Below are positions 1 to 6,044 of a DNA stretch of 6,691 nucleotides, piece by piece. The notes beneath the pieces were generated by a model that made no database searches, was not told the origin of the DNA, and saw only the letters and a list, made by a program, of their open reading frames with translations. The position numbers and the translations under genes were made by a program. The stretch covers positions 1 to 6,691 of the forward strand of contig JALWUB010000183.1 in NCBI GenBank assembly GCA_026993275.1, in the 5' to 3' direction. How positions within the stretch are numbered: position 1 is the stretch's first letter; each line of letters starts with the position of its first letter. Source of the stretch: Robiginitomaculum sp. (GTDB taxonomy: Bacteria > Pseudomonadota > Alphaproteobacteria > Caulobacterales > Maricaulaceae).

Positions 1-423
1 GCGCAGCATCTGGGCGTCAAACTTGCGCGCCTGTTCGGCATTGAGCACGGCGCGCATGGCGAAAATGTGCCGCAAGGTCTCGTTCTGGAAATCCCCCAGC
101 ACCCGCAAATAGGCAAGTTCGGCGCGTTGCACTTCCGGCGACAATTCGTGGTGCTGATTGATTGCCTCGGCCAGTTCTGCGGTCGCTGCCTTGAGGTCTT
201 TTCTGTATTTTTCGCGGCGCTGGGCGTATTGCGCTTCCAGGCGCATCAGCGTGGCCTTCTGAGCGGCATTCAAATCCAGGCCCTTGTGGATCAGCGTGTG
301 CATGCCAATGGTGTCGGAGCGTGGTGCCGGCAGCACCTTGAGCCCGATCCATATCCCCAGCAGGCCGGCGGCAAAGCCGAGCACCACGCTGAGAACGGTC
401 TGACGCCACATCGGATTGCGCAT
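1..423 (-). CDS. CnrX/NccX-like periplasmic heavy-metal sensor (3' end cut by window edge)
   Basis: This reading frame starts with ATG at 423-421 and stays open to base 1, giving 141 residues with no stop; CnrX is about 148, so only a few are probably missing. Residues 6-31 form one membrane anchor, and the rest is a charged helical periplasmic domain. In CnrX of Cupriavidus the Ni/Co ligands, as I recall them, are H42, H46, E63, H119 and M123; this protein has exactly those residues at those numbers. In the known family the sensor holds an anti-sigma factor at the membrane and releases an ECF sigma factor when metal binds. The start lies 2 nt after the stop of the CnrY-like gene, with a GGAA-type ribosome site overlapping that stop, so the two are coupled. 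Family assignment is strong; the metal actually sensed is not known and, given the operon, could be copper. Confidence 0.85.
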   Translation of the reverse strand, partial: MRNPMWRQTVLSVVLGFAAGLLGIWIGLKVLPAPRSDTIGMHTLIHKGLDLNAAQKATLMRLEAQYAQRREKYRKDLKAATAELAEAINQHHELSPEVQRAELAYLRVLGDFQNETLRHIFAMRAVLNAEQARKFDAQMLR

Positions 424-425
424 GG

Positions 426-698
426 CTATTCCATCAGCCGTGAAACCGCATAGGCCGGATCAGGCGAAAAGGCCGCGAATTGCTCGTGTGAAACCCGGGC
501 ATTGGCGCCAACGGTGCCGCCGATGACCAGGGCGGCAACAATCGGCAGGACGCGCACCGCCTGCAAGACATAAAGCGCGCTGCCGCGCGGCCGGTGCACA
601 TCGAGCCGTTGCCAGACCCGGGCTTCCAGCGACGCCAGGCTGCGCGGCACTGGGATATCTTTATATTCCGCAATCAGGCTATCAAGCTTGTCATCCAT
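426..698 (-). CDS. CnrY-like small membrane anti-sigma factor (putative)
   Basis: This 90-residue protein has a charged cytoplasmic N-terminus (about 1-46), a single membrane segment (about 47-66) and a short periplasmic tail. That is the plan and size of CnrY (about 95 aa), whose N-terminal helix grips the ECF sigma factor CnrH. The tail SPDPAYAVSRLM loosely recalls the end of CnrY/NccY. Sequence identity in this family is low, so the call rests mainly on size, topology and the CnrX-like gene starting 2 nt downstream. A good ribosome site (GGAGA) sits a few bases before the ATG at 698. It follows the NTF2-like gene by 20 nt, so it appears to be read from the same transcript. The role would be to hold a sigma factor inactive; that sigma gene is not in the window. 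It could instead be an unrelated small membrane protein, but the context argues against that. Confidence 0.65.
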   Translation of the reverse strand: MDDKLDSLIAEYKDIPVPRSLASLEARVWQRLDVHRPRGSALYVLQAVRVLPIVAALVIGGTVGANARVSHEQFAAFSPDPAYAVSRLME

Positions 699-718
699 GT
701 CCGTCTCTCCGCCGTCTT

Positions 719-1210
719 TCAGGACGTATGCAGATGCACGATTTTCCAGGCATCTGCATCGCGTGTCAAAATGGCCGTGCCGCGTCCGGTGCGCGATTTG
801 CGTTCGCCCTTGTATGTGTAGTCCATCTTAATCGAAAAAATCGCATAGGCCAGATCGCCATCATGGCGGGTCCTGATATTCTCATACGCATAGGTGTGGA
901 AGACCAGGTCCGGATTGGCAAATTCCGGCGCCAGATGATGGTCGCGATAGTCTGCCCAGCCGGTATTGGCGCCAGAGCCCTCAAACACCGTGAACCCATC
1001 GCCCTTGTCCATGACCAGCCTGCCCATGGCGGCAATATCCTTGGCATTGATCGCCTGCGCATAGGCCAGCAGCACCCGGGTTGGCGCATCGCGCCCTGTG
1101 GCCTGCCCGTGCCCCGCCTGCTGGTGCACCGGATCGGCGCCAGGGGCGGCAGTCGCCGACAAGGCAATCAGCAGAATGGCGGGCGCGATGCGCCTCATTA
1201 CAGTTGTCAT
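719..1210 (-). CDS. Exported NTF2/SnoaL-like (DUF4440-type) protein
   Basis: The product is 163 residues. Residues 1 to about 25 form a Sec signal peptide (RR at 6-7, hydrophobic core, Ala-rich cleavage region), so the protein should be periplasmic. Residues about 43-163 fit the NTF2-like cone fold: a helix with the family-typical AINAKDIAAM segment, later strands, and the closing segment DAWKIVHLHTS typical of DUF4440/SnoaL-like proteins. The family includes enzymes and ligand binders, so no reaction can be assigned. The linker after the signal has several His residues and the protein ends in HLHTS, but no clear metal site is visible. The ATG overlaps the acyltransferase stop as ATGA (1207-1210), and AAGGA lies 9 nt upstream, which supports this start over the internal Met5. 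Position inside the copper operon suggests a periplasmic accessory role, which is inference only. Confidence 0.8.
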   Translation of the reverse strand: MTTVMRRIAPAILLIALSATAAPGADPVHQQAGHGQATGRDAPTRVLLAYAQAINAKDIAAMGRLVMDKGDGFTVFEGSGANTGWADYRDHHLAPEFANPDLVFHTYAYENIRTRHDGDLAYAIFSIKMDYTYKGERKSRTGRGTAILTRDADAWKIVHLHTS

Positions 1211-2364
1211 GACACATGATCCTTTCTGTTGCGGGCTGCTGCGGCAAAATCCCCGGCCTTGCCGGAAGCACCGCCGCGCATGGCCTCCACCATCCGGCCG
1301 CCCCAGCGCCTGACATGCACGCGCGCCGGGGTTTCCACAAGGTGATAGCTGGCCATGCTGACGGGCAGGAACACCGCCAGAACCGCCAGCATGGCCGGAG
1401 TGGAGAGCGGGCCGCTGACCCAGCCCAGCAGGTCTTCCAGGACATTGTACACGGCCATGAAGAACGGCACATGCAGCAGATAAACGGAATAGGACACCTG
1501 CCCCAGATACACGGTGGGGTCGAAGCGCAAGACCCTGGCGGGCGCGGTTCTTGAAAACTCGGCCAGGATATAGACCAGCGGCAGGGACAAGAGCGCAATC
1601 AGCCGCTCATCCAGACGCCAGTGCGCCGCCAGCACCAGCGCCAGCACAGTCAGCGCCAGGCCGCTATTGCGCAGCCATCGCGGCAGTGGCCTGCTCCGCT
1701 GGCCAATCAGCCAGAGCATGAAGCCCATGAGGAATTCGGGCGCAATGCGCAAAATGCCCAGATTGTCCGTGGCGCTGGGCAGGGGCGAGCCAATGAGCGC
1801 CAGATACAGGCGGTCAAAGATGAAAAACAGGATCAGCCCCAGTGCCAGCCCGGCAAACGGCCGCTGCGCAAATCGAAGCCCCAGCAGGGCAAAAAACGGA
1901 AACAGCAGGTAGGCGAACCACTCGGCGCTGATTGACCAGGCCGGGACATTCCATGTCGCCCCGGGCGTGAATCCCCATGCCTGGATCAGCAACAGATTGG
2001 GCAGGATATGACCCAGCGGGAACATGCCCTTTTCCGTGGCAATGCCCAACGCGGCACTGACCGCCACCATCAGGCCGACAAACCCGAACACGGCGATATG
2101 CAGCGGGTAGATGCGCGCCAGCCGCGCCACCAGGAATTTCCAGTAGTCGAACTGCCCGGCACGCACCTGGCCGAAGTAGACATGCGCCAGCACGAAGCCC
2201 GACAGCACAAAGAAAATGTCCACCCCGTAGCGGCCGGATTCCAGGAATCCGGTATAGCGGTCCACATCCACCGCCCAGGTGGTGCGCCAGTGAAACAGCA
2301 CCACCCACAGGGCCGCAAAAAAACGGACCCGCGTCAGGCTGGCAATGTCTTTGGGATAGCCCAT
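1207..2364 (-). CDS. Membrane acyltransferase family 3 (OafA/NodX type)
   Basis: The 385-residue protein is highly hydrophobic with about ten membrane spans, the normal size for a stand-alone acyltransferase-3 domain and with no SGNH extension. Family marks are clear: R14-x10-H25 in the first segment (RFFAALWVVLFH), the segment RYGVDIFFVLSGFVLAH at 45-61, an RxxR motif at 81-84 (RLARIYP) and a C-terminal YHLVETPAR. Such proteins move acyl groups, often acetyl, onto sugars of O-antigen, exopolysaccharide, peptidoglycan or small molecules; the acceptor here cannot be told. The start is 10 nt after the copB stop with only a weak ribosome site, and its stop overlaps the next start by 4 nt, so it is embedded in the copper operon. 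A link to surface modification under metal stress is my inference. The family call is secure; the role is not. Confidence 0.9.
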   Translation of the reverse strand: MGYPKDIASLTRVRFFAALWVVLFHWRTTWAVDVDRYTGFLESGRYGVDIFFVLSGFVLAHVYFGQVRAGQFDYWKFLVARLARIYPLHIAVFGFVGLMVAVSAALGIATEKGMFPLGHILPNLLLIQAWGFTPGATWNVPAWSISAEWFAYLLFPFFALLGLRFAQRPFAGLALGLILFFIFDRLYLALIGSPLPSATDNLGILRIAPEFLMGFMLWLIGQRSRPLPRWLRNSGLALTVLALVLAAHWRLDERLIALLSLPLVYILAEFSRTAPARVLRFDPTVYLGQVSYSVYLLHVPFFMAVYNVLEDLLGWVSGPLSTPAMLAVLAVFLPVSMASYHLVETPARVHVRRWGGRMVEAMRGGASGKAGDFAAAARNRKDHVS

Positions 2365-2374
2365 TCAAGAAACC

Positions 2375-3127
2375 CTAAAACCACAAACGGACACCAGCAA
2401 CAAAACGGGTCCCGGCAACCCGGTCCCCTGCAAGACGCCGGAAATCAGCCGTGTTCCCCACAGCACTTTGCCACGCAATGCCAACATAGGGTGCAAATTG
2501 GCGCCGGATTTCATAGCGCAGGCGAAACCCGGCCTCGAGTGTGCTGAGGCCTGAGCCAATACCCAAGCCTGGCACATCCTGAGCGGCAAAATTGGCCTCC
2601 AGGCGCGGCTGGCCAATCAAGCGCTGGGTAAACAAGAGCTCGTATTCCAACTCCACCCGCGCCGTCAGATCGCCGTCATCGCTTAAAAAGAGTGCCGAAT
2701 CGACTTCGAACCAGTAAGGTGCCAGTCCCTGCAAACCAAGAACTGCGTAAGTCGGCGACGGCCCAGGACCGGCGTCCTGGCGCACCCCGGCCTGGAAATC
2801 AAAAAACGGCGTGATCATATGGCTCCACAGCCCTTGAAACTCGGCCACTTCAAAGCTGCTGCCAAACGCCCCTCCGCCTTCAGCCTTGACCCAGAGCTTG
2901 TTGGCGTCATTGCCATACCATCCCTGAGTGTCCCACAGATATGTATTGTCGCCCCGGCCAAGTTGGATTTCCGAGCGGTCCACCTGGAAAAACGTAATGG
3001 GCTCGGCGTCCATGACCGGTGGTTTCCAGTTTGCTGGCGCACCCGATGGCGGATATTCCTGAGCCATTGCAAAGCCCGCACCAAGCCAGGCTGTTGCAAA
3101 GAGGATAAGAAAGCTGCGCATCCTCAT
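2375..3127 (-). CDS. copB: Copper resistance protein B, outer-membrane beta-barrel
   Basis: The product is 250 residues with a signal peptide cleaved near residue 22 (AMA/QEY). The body is a beta-barrel of alternating strands closing in VRLWF, the usual C-terminal aromatic signature for outer-membrane assembly. Family-typical segments include TYLWDTQGWYGNDANKLWVK (about 62-81) followed by EGG, and the late strand FRLRYEIRRQFAPYVGI. CopB/PcoB proteins work with CopA in copper tolerance, apparently handling copper at the outer membrane; the exact mechanism is unsettled. The start overlaps the copA stop as ATGA, so the two are translationally coupled; a second Met at residue 3 is an alternative start. 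Unlike many CopB proteins it lacks a long Met/His-rich segment after the signal peptide. That may be compensated by the Met-rich parts of CopA and the cupredoxin, which is inference. Confidence 0.93.
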   Translation of the reverse strand: MRMRSFLILFATAWLGAGFAMAQEYPPSGAPANWKPPVMDAEPITFFQVDRSEIQLGRGDNTYLWDTQGWYGNDANKLWVKAEGGGAFGSSFEVAEFQGLWSHMITPFFDFQAGVRQDAGPGPSPTYAVLGLQGLAPYWFEVDSALFLSDDGDLTARVELEYELLFTQRLIGQPRLEANFAAQDVPGLGIGSGLSTLEAGFRLRYEIRRQFAPYVGIAWQSAVGNTADFRRLAGDRVAGTRFVAGVRLWF

Positions 3128-5004
3128 GTGATCTCCCCCTCATAGGGGCTGACCTCGACAACGCGAAACATGCCCATGTCCATATGGAACAGCAAATGGC
3201 AGTGGAAAGCCCAGCGGCCCGGCGCATCAGCATTGATCAGCAGGGAAACCCGCTCAGAGGGTTTGACCGATATGGTGTGCTTGCGCGGCAGGTATTCACC
3301 ATGGCCGTTTTCCAACTCCATCCACATGCCGTGCAAGTGAATTGGGTGTTCCATCATGGTGTCATTGACCAAAATGAGGCGTAAACGTTCGCCATATTTG
3401 AACGGCACGGGGCTTTTGACCTCGGAGAATTTCTTGCCGTCAAAGGACCACATATAGCGTTCCATATTGCCCGTCAGGTGAATCTCCACATCACGCTCTG
3501 GCGGTTTCTGGTTATAGGGTTTGAGGGCTTTCAGATCCGCATAGACCAGCACCCGGTGGCCAACATTGGCCAGCCCTGTTCCCGGCTCGCCGAGCCGGTT
3601 GCGCTGCACCTCAGCCACCGATATCGCGCCCGGGCCATGATGGTCCGGGCCATGGTGGCCGACCACAGGGCTGTTCCGGGGTGCGTTCATGCCCGGCACT
3701 GCAGCACCCTTCATGTTCATGCCCTGCATGTTCATGCCAGCCATCTTGCCATGGTCCATGCCGGACATCTTGCCGTGATCCATGCCCTGCATGCCCATGC
3801 CAGATTTTCCGGGTGCTGAATCCATTTTCATGGATGCAGACTGGTCGCCGCCCATGTCCATGCCGGGCATTTTCATGTTGCCCATGTCCATGCCCATATC
3901 GAACATGGAGCGCAAAGGCGGTGCGCGCAGGGCGGGCACGGCGGCGCTCATGCCCGGCTCTGGCGCCAGGGTGCCGCGCGCATAGCCGCTGCGATCCATG
4001 GATTCGGCGAAGAGAGTATAAGCGCGATCCTCGGTCGGGCTGACGATGACATCGAAGGTTTCGGCCACAGCAATCTGGAACTCGTCAACAGGCACCGGTT
4101 CCACATTCTGACCGTCGGCTTGTACCACAGTCATCTTCAACCCCGGGATGCGAAAATTGAAATAGCTCATGGTGGCGGCGTTGATGATGCGCAGCCGCAC
4201 CCGCTCGCCGGGTTTGAACAATCCGGTCCAGTTGCCCTGTGGTCCCTGGCCGTTCAGTAAATAGGTGTAGATATGACCGGTGACATCAGCAATGTCGGCT
4301 GGTGACATGCGCATCCGGCCCCAGGCCAGACGATCTCTCCAGGTTGCGCCAAAGCCATTCTTTTTGACATCCTTGAAGAACGTCCCAAGCGTGCGCTTGT
4401 GGAAATTGAGATAATCGCTTTCGCGCTTCAGATTGCGCAACACCGCATAGGGGTTCTTGAACATCCAGTCCGAGAGCACGATCACATGCTCGCGGTCATA
4501 AGCGAAAGGATCCGGCTCCTGCGGATCAATGACTATGGGCCCATAGACGCCGAGCTGTTCCTGCAGACCGGTATGGCTGTGATACCAGTAGGTGCCGCTT
4601 TGGCGGACTGGATAACGATAAGTAAAGGTTTCACCAGCCGGAATGCCGGGAAAGGTTACTCCCGGCACTCCATCCATTTGAAAAGGCAAAAGGATGCCAT
4701 GCCAGTGTATTGATGTGGATTCGTCCAGATGGTTGTGCACCCTGATCGTAACCGTCTCGCCTTCCTTAAAACGCATGACTGGCCCAGGGATACCGCCATT
4801 CAAGGTGATGGCACTGCCGCTGCGCCCATCCACCTCAATCGGCGTGCGGGCAATGTTCAGGTCAAACTCATGCGCCCCGGTTCTGGGATCAGCAGGGGGC
4901 CATAGCCCCCGGCCATCTTTCGCCCATGCAGGCAACAAACCGTCCACGGCGAGCAAAGCTGCACCCGCCGATGCTGTCGTCAGGACGTCTCTGCGCGTTA
5001 CCAT
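3124..5004 (-). CDS. copA: Copper resistance multicopper oxidase CopA (Tat-exported)
   Basis: This 626-residue periplasmic enzyme of the CopA/PcoA class would oxidise or sequester Cu(I). A twin-arginine signal (TRRDVL, R4-R5) begins it. All four copper-site motifs are present: H100-W-H102-G, H142-S-H144, H553-P-I-H556-L-H558 and H601-C602-H603 with H607 and axial M612. Between domains 2 and 3, residues 367-439 carry 21 Met in 73 residues, including two MDHGKM units, followed by a His cluster GHHGPDHHGPG near 449-458; these are typical copper-collecting segments. I chose ATG at 5004, 18 nt after the cupredoxin stop, because it puts the RR motif at the normal distance; an in-frame TTG at 5016 would add four residues. 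Neither start has a strong ribosome site, so coupling to the upstream gene is likely. The stop overlaps copB by 4 nt. Function is well supported by family. Confidence 0.95.
   Translation of the reverse strand: MVTRRDVLTTASAGAALLAVDGLLPAWAKDGRGLWPPADPRTGAHEFDLNIARTPIEVDGRSGSAITLNGGIPGPVMRFKEGETVTIRVHNHLDESTSIHWHGILLPFQMDGVPGVTFPGIPAGETFTYRYPVRQSGTYWYHSHTGLQEQLGVYGPIVIDPQEPDPFAYDREHVIVLSDWMFKNPYAVLRNLKRESDYLNFHKRTLGTFFKDVKKNGFGATWRDRLAWGRMRMSPADIADVTGHIYTYLLNGQGPQGNWTGLFKPGERVRLRIINAATMSYFNFRIPGLKMTVVQADGQNVEPVPVDEFQIAVAETFDVIVSPTEDRAYTLFAESMDRSGYARGTLAPEPGMSAAVPALRAPPLRSMFDMGMDMGNMKMPGMDMGGDQSASMKMDSAPGKSGMGMQGMDHGKMSGMDHGKMAGMNMQGMNMKGAAVPGMNAPRNSPVVGHHGPDHHGPGAISVAEVQRNRLGEPGTGLANVGHRVLVYADLKALKPYNQKPPERDVEIHLTGNMERYMWSFDGKKFSEVKSPVPFKYGERLRLILVNDTMMEHPIHLHGMWMELENGHGEYLPRKHTISVKPSERVSLLINADAPGRWAFHCHLLFHMDMGMFRVVEVSPYEGEIT
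3736..3783 (-). repeat. copA: 24-bp tandem repeat coding MDHGKM-S/A-G, two copies
   Basis: Two adjacent 24-bp units inside copA encode MDHGKMSG and MDHGKMAG (residues 408-423). They sit in the Met-rich linker, with further MxM and GM steps on both sides. Such MDHxxM repeats are a known mark of CopA/CopB proteins and are thought to bind copper. The repeat is in frame, so copy-number change would lengthen or shorten the linker without breaking the gene. Confidence 0.85.
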
Positions 5005-5022
5005 AATATAACCCAAGCCCGC

Positions 5023-5703
5023 TCAGTGCGCCTGGTGTTCATGCAATTTGGGCTGATCGTGCGCAGCCTCTGCCCCATGGCCGGCATGGGTGCTGCTGTC
5101 TGCGCCCTGCACCTTGATCTGGCCATGCATGCCGGCGCCGTAATGGCCCGGCAAATGGCAGGCATATTCAATGTCGCCGCCCTTGGTGAAGGTCCAGGTC
5201 AGGGTTTTGGTTTCACCAGGCTTGAGCACAAAGCCATTGGGCTCGCCATCCATATGCCCCATCATGTTTTCCATGGGCATGCCCTCCATGCCCTCTTCAT
5301 GTTCGACCTGTTCGGCCTTGGTATCGATGGACCAGGAATGGGGGATCTCACCCTTGTTTGTGACCACAAACCTGATGACGCTGCCGGGTTTCACGGTCAT
5401 CATGGGCGGGTCGAACCGCATGGTGTCCAAAGCCGTGATCTGCACCACCCGGTCCGGCGTGGCGCCGGGTGAGGGATGGCCGAAGGAAAACGTCTCACCG
5501 CCATCATCATGACCGCCCATGCCGTCCATGTGCATGCCCTTCATGCCCTGCATGCCTTCGTGCTGGCTGGTGGTGGCGTTTCCGCTCTGGGCCTTGGGCG
5601 GATGTGCCAGGGCAGGCCCGGAGATGGAGATGGCGGCGCCAGCAAGCGCAATGGCGCACAGGCGTGGTTGCAAACGTGATAGGCGGAGAAAGTTCAGCGT
5701 CAT
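5023..5703 (-). CDS. Exported Met/His-rich cupredoxin (CopI-like)
   Basis: The 226-residue protein has a Sec signal peptide (1-33, cleavage after PALA) and a plastocyanin/azurin-type domain (about 85-200). Type 1 copper ligands are visible: H122 in EIPHSW, then C182, H187 and M192 in YACHLPGHYGAGM. Extra copper-binding stretches surround it: Met-rich 51-63, an insertion at 138-151 with six Met, and a His-rich tail (206-226). It is the first gene of the operon, 18 nt before copA, and would bind copper in the periplasm and perhaps exchange it or electrons with CopA. It resembles CopI-type cupredoxins of copper loci, but I do not assign the symbol. The frame is open upstream to a Met at 5886; I prefer ATG 5703 because AAGGA lies 9 nt before it and a proper signal peptide follows directly, while the extra 61 residues look non-coding. 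Confidence 0.9.
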   Translation of the reverse strand: MTLNFLRLSRLQPRLCAIALAGAAISISGPALAHPPKAQSGNATTSQHEGMQGMKGMHMDGMGGHDDGGETFSFGHPSPGATPDRVVQITALDTMRFDPPMMTVKPGSVIRFVVTNKGEIPHSWSIDTKAEQVEHEEGMEGMPMENMMGHMDGEPNGFVLKPGETKTLTWTFTKGGDIEYACHLPGHYGAGMHGQIKVQGADSSTHAGHGAEAAHDQPKLHEHQAH

Positions 5704-5712
5704 GCTCTGTTG

Positions 5713-5717
5713 TCCTT
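5713..5717 (-). promoter_or_regulatory. Ribosome binding site deciding the cupredoxin start
   Basis: On the minus strand the bases read AAGGA, 9 nt before the ATG at 5703. It is a clear Shine-Dalgarno match and is the main reason to reject the longer reading frame that begins at 5886. Confidence 0.75.
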
Positions 5718-5830
5718 GTGTTGTGTTTTGCAAAAGGCGTTTTCCACTCCCGTCAGGGAACGCTGAGTGAAGGCCTCTTGCTGGTGTTACGCGGCCCTGC
5801 GGCATCCCCCTCGCATGCCGCCTGAAAAAA

Positions 5831-5848
5831 ATGCGGCGCATTGACGCA
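5831..5848 (-). promoter_or_regulatory. Candidate regulator box, copy 1 (facing the copper operon)
   Basis: The minus strand reads TGCGTCAATGCGCCGCAT. It matches copy 2 at 5940-5957 at 15 of the first 17 positions, on the opposite strand. Dyad arms TGCG and CGCA with a 9-nt gap suggest a dimeric DNA-binding protein. It lies about 130 bp before the cupredoxin start. The regulator is unknown; the flanks of the two copies do not match, which makes a simple duplication unlikely. Confidence 0.5.
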
Positions 5849-5939
5849 GTTTGCGCCCGGCCTTGAGGGATGCAGCGGTTCAGCACGTATTAACAGATGG
5901 GACAGTAGAGGAGTTATTTTCTCTTATATTTCAATAGGT

Positions 5940-5957
5940 TGCGTCAATTCACCGCAA
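5940..5957 (+). promoter_or_regulatory. Candidate regulator box, copy 2 (facing the porin gene)
   Basis: The plus strand reads TGCGTCAATTCACCGCAA. With the preceding T its arms are TTGCG (5939-5943) and CGCAA (5953-5957), a perfect 5-bp inverted repeat around 9 nt. It ends about 21 nt before a possible -10 (TATATT at 5979-5984), covering or touching the place of a -35 element, as activator sites often do. The link to that -10 is inference. Confidence 0.5.
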
Positions 5958-5963
5958 TGTATC

Positions 5964-5989
5964 CTGCCAAGAAAGGCTTATATTGGCAG
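5964..5989 (+). promoter_or_regulatory. Perfect 7-bp inverted repeat around a possible -10 element
   Basis: CTGCCAA (5964-5970) and TTGGCAG (5983-5989) are exact reverse complements with a 12-nt gap. The gap and right arm contain TATATT (5979-5984), a possible -10 for the porin gene. It could be an operator for a repressor or, if transcribed, a hairpin in the leader. No -35 consensus stands at the right distance. Confidence 0.4.
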
Positions 5990-6031
5990 TGCCGATAGCA
6001 AAGAGCCTCAGCCCTTGAGACTCATTTTGAC

Positions 6032-6037
6032 GAGGGG
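6032..6037 (+). promoter_or_regulatory. Ribosome binding site of the porin-like gene
   Basis: GAGGGG stands 7 nt before the ATG at 6045, a strong match that fixes this start. Confidence 0.75.
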
Positions 6038-6044
6038 AATTGTC

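Larger units (their letters stand above)
5704..6044. promoter_or_regulatory. Divergent intergenic control region between the copper operon and the porin gene
   Basis: These 341 bp hold no convincing gene. They must carry the promoters for both divergent units. An AT-rich stretch (about 5887-5950) sits in the middle. I found no good sigma-70 pair for the copper operon, which would suit an activator or alternative-sigma promoter. No convincing CueR operator is visible. The notable content is a pair of inverted 17-18 bp boxes and a perfect 7-bp inverted repeat, listed separately. Weak dyads such as TCCC-GTCA-GGGA at 5748-5759 are also present. Confidence 0.7.

Noticed and set aside
17..453. Open frames of 130 (minus) and 128 (plus) residues at the left end
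   Set aside because: Both overlap the CnrX-like gene in other frames. The CnrX-like frame has a membrane anchor and all five ligands; these have neither.
728..1219. 163-residue plus-strand open frame opposite the NTF2-like gene
   Set aside because: It mirrors a well-supported gene of the same length on the other strand. The product shows no recognisable fold and fits a GC-rich antisense shadow.
1814..2368. 184-residue minus-strand frame inside the acyltransferase gene
   Set aside because: It is an out-of-frame Gly/Ala/Arg/Cys-rich shadow of the clear membrane protein frame.
5764..5790. CueR-like operator before the cupredoxin gene
   Set aside because: Only loose likeness to the CueR dyad; arms do not pair well and no -35/-10 pair with a long spacer flanks it.
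5813..5840. GCCGC ... GCGGC hairpin with an A/T tract in the loop, possibly a terminator
   Set aside because: The stem is only 5 bp with a loop of about 11 nt, and the T tract is in the loop rather than after the stem. No gene ends here in either direction.
5704..5886. N-terminal extension of 61 residues on the cupredoxin frame, from a Met at 5886
   Set aside because: It has no good ribosome site and the composition is non-protein-like; it would bury the signal peptide, and a strong AAGGA precedes the internal ATG at 5703. It also overlaps the candidate regulator box.
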